Source: Mycobacterium shinjukuense (GTDB lineage Bacteria; Actinomycetota; Actinomycetes; Mycobacteriales; Mycobacteriaceae). Taken from it: a stretch of 64,000 nt of DNA. The notes under the pieces are model-generated. The model had not been told where the DNA came from, made no database searches, and saw only the letters and a program-made list of their open reading frames with translations. The stretch spans positions 2,232,001 to 2,296,000 of the forward strand of contig NZ_AP022575.1 of NCBI RefSeq assembly GCF_010730055.1, written 5' to 3'. The position numbers and the translations under genes were made by a program. Positions 61,906-64,000 of this stretch are shown here, one piece after another. Numbering within the stretch: position 1 is the first letter of the stretch; every line of letters begins with the position of its first letter.

Positions 61906-63062
61906 ACGCCCAGGCTGCGGCCGACGATCTCCTTCATGATCTCGGTGGTGCCGCCGTAAATGGTCTGCACGCGCGAATCGAGGTAGGACCGCGCCACCGA
62001 GTACTCCCGCATGTAGCCGTACCCGCCGTGCAACTGCAGGCAGCGGTCGTTGAGGTAGACCTGCTTCTCGGTGGAATACCACTTGACCATGGCGGCCTGC
62101 TCGGCGGTCAGCTTGCCGTCCAGATGCAGCGCGATGAACTGGTCGACCATGATGCGCACCGCGGTCGCCTCGGTGGCCAGCTCGGCCAGCAAGAACCGGC
62201 TGTTCTGGAAGCTGCCGATCGGCCTACCGAAGGCCTGGCGCTCCTTGGTGTACTGCAGCGTCTGCTCCAGCACCGCCTCCATCCCCGCGGCCGCCATGAT
62301 GGCGATCGAGATCCGTTCCTGCGGCAGGTTCTGCATCAGGTAGATGAACCCCATGCCCTCCTCGCCGAGCAGGTTTTCGACCGGAACCTCCACGTCGGTG
62401 AACGACAGCTCGGCGGTGTCCTGCGCGTCCAACCCGATCTTGTCCAGGTGGCGGCCGCGTTCGAAGCCCGGCATGCCGCGTTCGACGACCAGCAGCGAAA
62501 AGCCCTGCGCGCCCTTGTCCGGATCGGTCTGCGCCACCACGATCACCAGGTCTGAGTTGATCCCGTTGGTGATGAACGTCTTCGCCCCGTTCAGCAGGTA
62601 GTGATCACCGTGCCTGACCGCGCGGGTCTTGATGCCCTGCAGATCGCTGCCGGTGCCCGGTTCGGTCATCGCGATGGCGGTGATCAGTTCCCCGGTGCAG
62701 AACTTGGGTAGCCAACGCTGTTTTTGCTCTTCGTTGGCTAGGCCCAGCAGGTATGGCGCCACGATGTCGTTGTGCAACCCGAAGCCGATCCCGCTGTAGC
62801 GGCCCGCGCTGGTCTCCTCGGTGACGATCGCGTTGTACCGGAAATCGGGGTTACCCCCGCCGCCGTACTCCTCGGGCACCGCCATGCCGAGAAAGCCCTG
62901 CTTGCCGGCCTCCAGCCAGACCCCGCGGTCGACGATCTTGGCCTTCTCCCAGTCCTGGTGGTACGGCGCGACGTGGCGCTCCAGAAAGCTCCGGTAGGAC
63001 TCGCGAAACAGGTCGTGCTCCGGTCCGAACAGCGTGCGCTGGTATTTGATGGCACTGCCCAT
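61902..63062 (-). CDS. fadE20: Acyl-CoA dehydrogenase FadE20
   Basis: A 386-residue enzyme. ITAIAMTEPGTGSDLQGIKT and LHGGYGYMREYSVARSYLDS are the acyl-CoA dehydrogenase signatures; VQTIYGGTTEIMKEIVGRSL ends it. Glu in GGTTEI-neighbour positions is the likely catalytic base of long-chain type enzymes. It oxidises an acyl-CoA during fatty acid or lipid breakdown. AACCGTCCGGTT-type sequence upstream (63096-63118) may be an operator. Confidence 0.95.
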   Translation of the reverse strand: MGSAIKYQRTLFGPEHDLFRESYRSFLERHVAPYHQDWEKAKIVDRGVWLEAGKQGFLGMAVPEEYGGGGNPDFRYNAIVTEETSAGRYSGIGFGLHNDIVAPYLLGLANEEQKQRWLPKFCTGELITAIAMTEPGTGSDLQGIKTRAVRHGDHYLLNGAKTFITNGINSDLVIVVAQTDPDKGAQGFSLLVVERGMPGFERGRHLDKIGLDAQDTAELSFTDVEVPVENLLGEEGMGFIYLMQNLPQERISIAIMAAAGMEAVLEQTLQYTKERQAFGRPIGSFQNSRFLLAELATEATAVRIMVDQFIALHLDGKLTAEQAAMVKWYSTEKQVYLNDRCLQLHGGYGYMREYSVARSYLDSRVQTIYGGTTEIMKEIVGRSLGV

Positions 63063-63095
63063 GGATGACCTCCGGCGAAGAAACGTTGCCGCCCA

Positions 63096-63118
63096 AGATA
63101 TACCAACCGGACGGTTGG
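63096..63118. promoter_or_regulatory. Possible TetR-type operator upstream of fadE20
   Basis: ATATACCAACCGGACGGTTGGT contains the inverted repeat ACCAACCG-GA-CGGTTGGT, 18 bases of near-perfect dyad. Short palindromes of this kind are typical TetR-family operators in front of mycobacterial acyl-CoA dehydrogenase genes. The regulator is not in the window. Confidence 0.7.
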
Positions 63119-63170
63119 TCGGCGGCGAATCGGGTCTGCCGCCGCCGCGGCTCGCTTCTGCGGCGCGGCC

Positions 63171-64000
<830 letters not shown>

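Overview
The window is a chromosomal segment of a high-GC actinobacterium, almost certainly a slow-growing Mycobacterium. Evidence seen directly: principal and stress sigma factors (sigA, sigB) flanking their usual neighbours, ideR, lexA with mycobacterial SOS boxes, the arabinofuranosyltransferase aftC, DUF732 and LGFP secreted proteins, and 53-bp MIRU-type repeats. From memory of the M. tuberculosis H37Rv map (no search was possible) the gene order from about 14.0 kb to the right end follows Rv2668-Rv2725c, and 2.8-5.7 kb follows Rv2640c-Rv2643. Differences from that map are where most of the interest lies.

Layout. 1-1706: 5' part of a SARP/NB-ARC regulator running off the left edge. 1.9-5.7 kb: arsenic/metal resistance (two ArsR repressors, CadI/ArsI, ACR3 pump, ArsC). 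6.1-10.8 kb: an accessory hotspot around four tRNA genes, with a mazEF-like module, a wrecked tyrosine integrase, a wrecked HK97-type prohead protease, two uncharacterised genes and a hicAB module. This looks like the scar of a phiRv2-like prophage at tRNA-Val. 11-16 kb: TPR protein, two DUF732 secreted proteins, secreted protein, GNAT, AFG1/ZapE ATPase.

16-30 kb: RibD-like reductase, degenerate secreted hydrolase, aftC, msrB, the haem genes hemE-hemY-hemQ, echA15, a four-copy MIRU minisatellite, DUF3000, RNase D-like, dxs, CBS protein and one ArsB/NhaD-type permease. 30-32 kb: remains of a three-gene ABC exporter with an internal deletion that fused the ATPase fragment to the last permease. 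32-41 kb: RNA methyltransferase, APC permease, TrkA-type pair ceoB-ceoC, several conserved small proteins, dut and cei.

41-64 kb: suhB, ppgK, sigA, tspO-like, DUF952, sigB, ideR, sthA, PAC2, hydrolase, PhzF, nitrobindin, nrdR, a LysM cell-wall hydrolase divergent from lexA, LGFP membrane protein, terC, fadE20 and the C-terminal part of hflX, cut by the right edge. Functionally the core holds transcription control (sigA/sigB), iron and SOS regulation (ideR/lexA), nucleotide pool control (dut/nrdR), haem and isoprenoid synthesis and envelope assembly; the left 11 kb holds the variable metal-resistance, toxin-antitoxin and phage-derived cargo.
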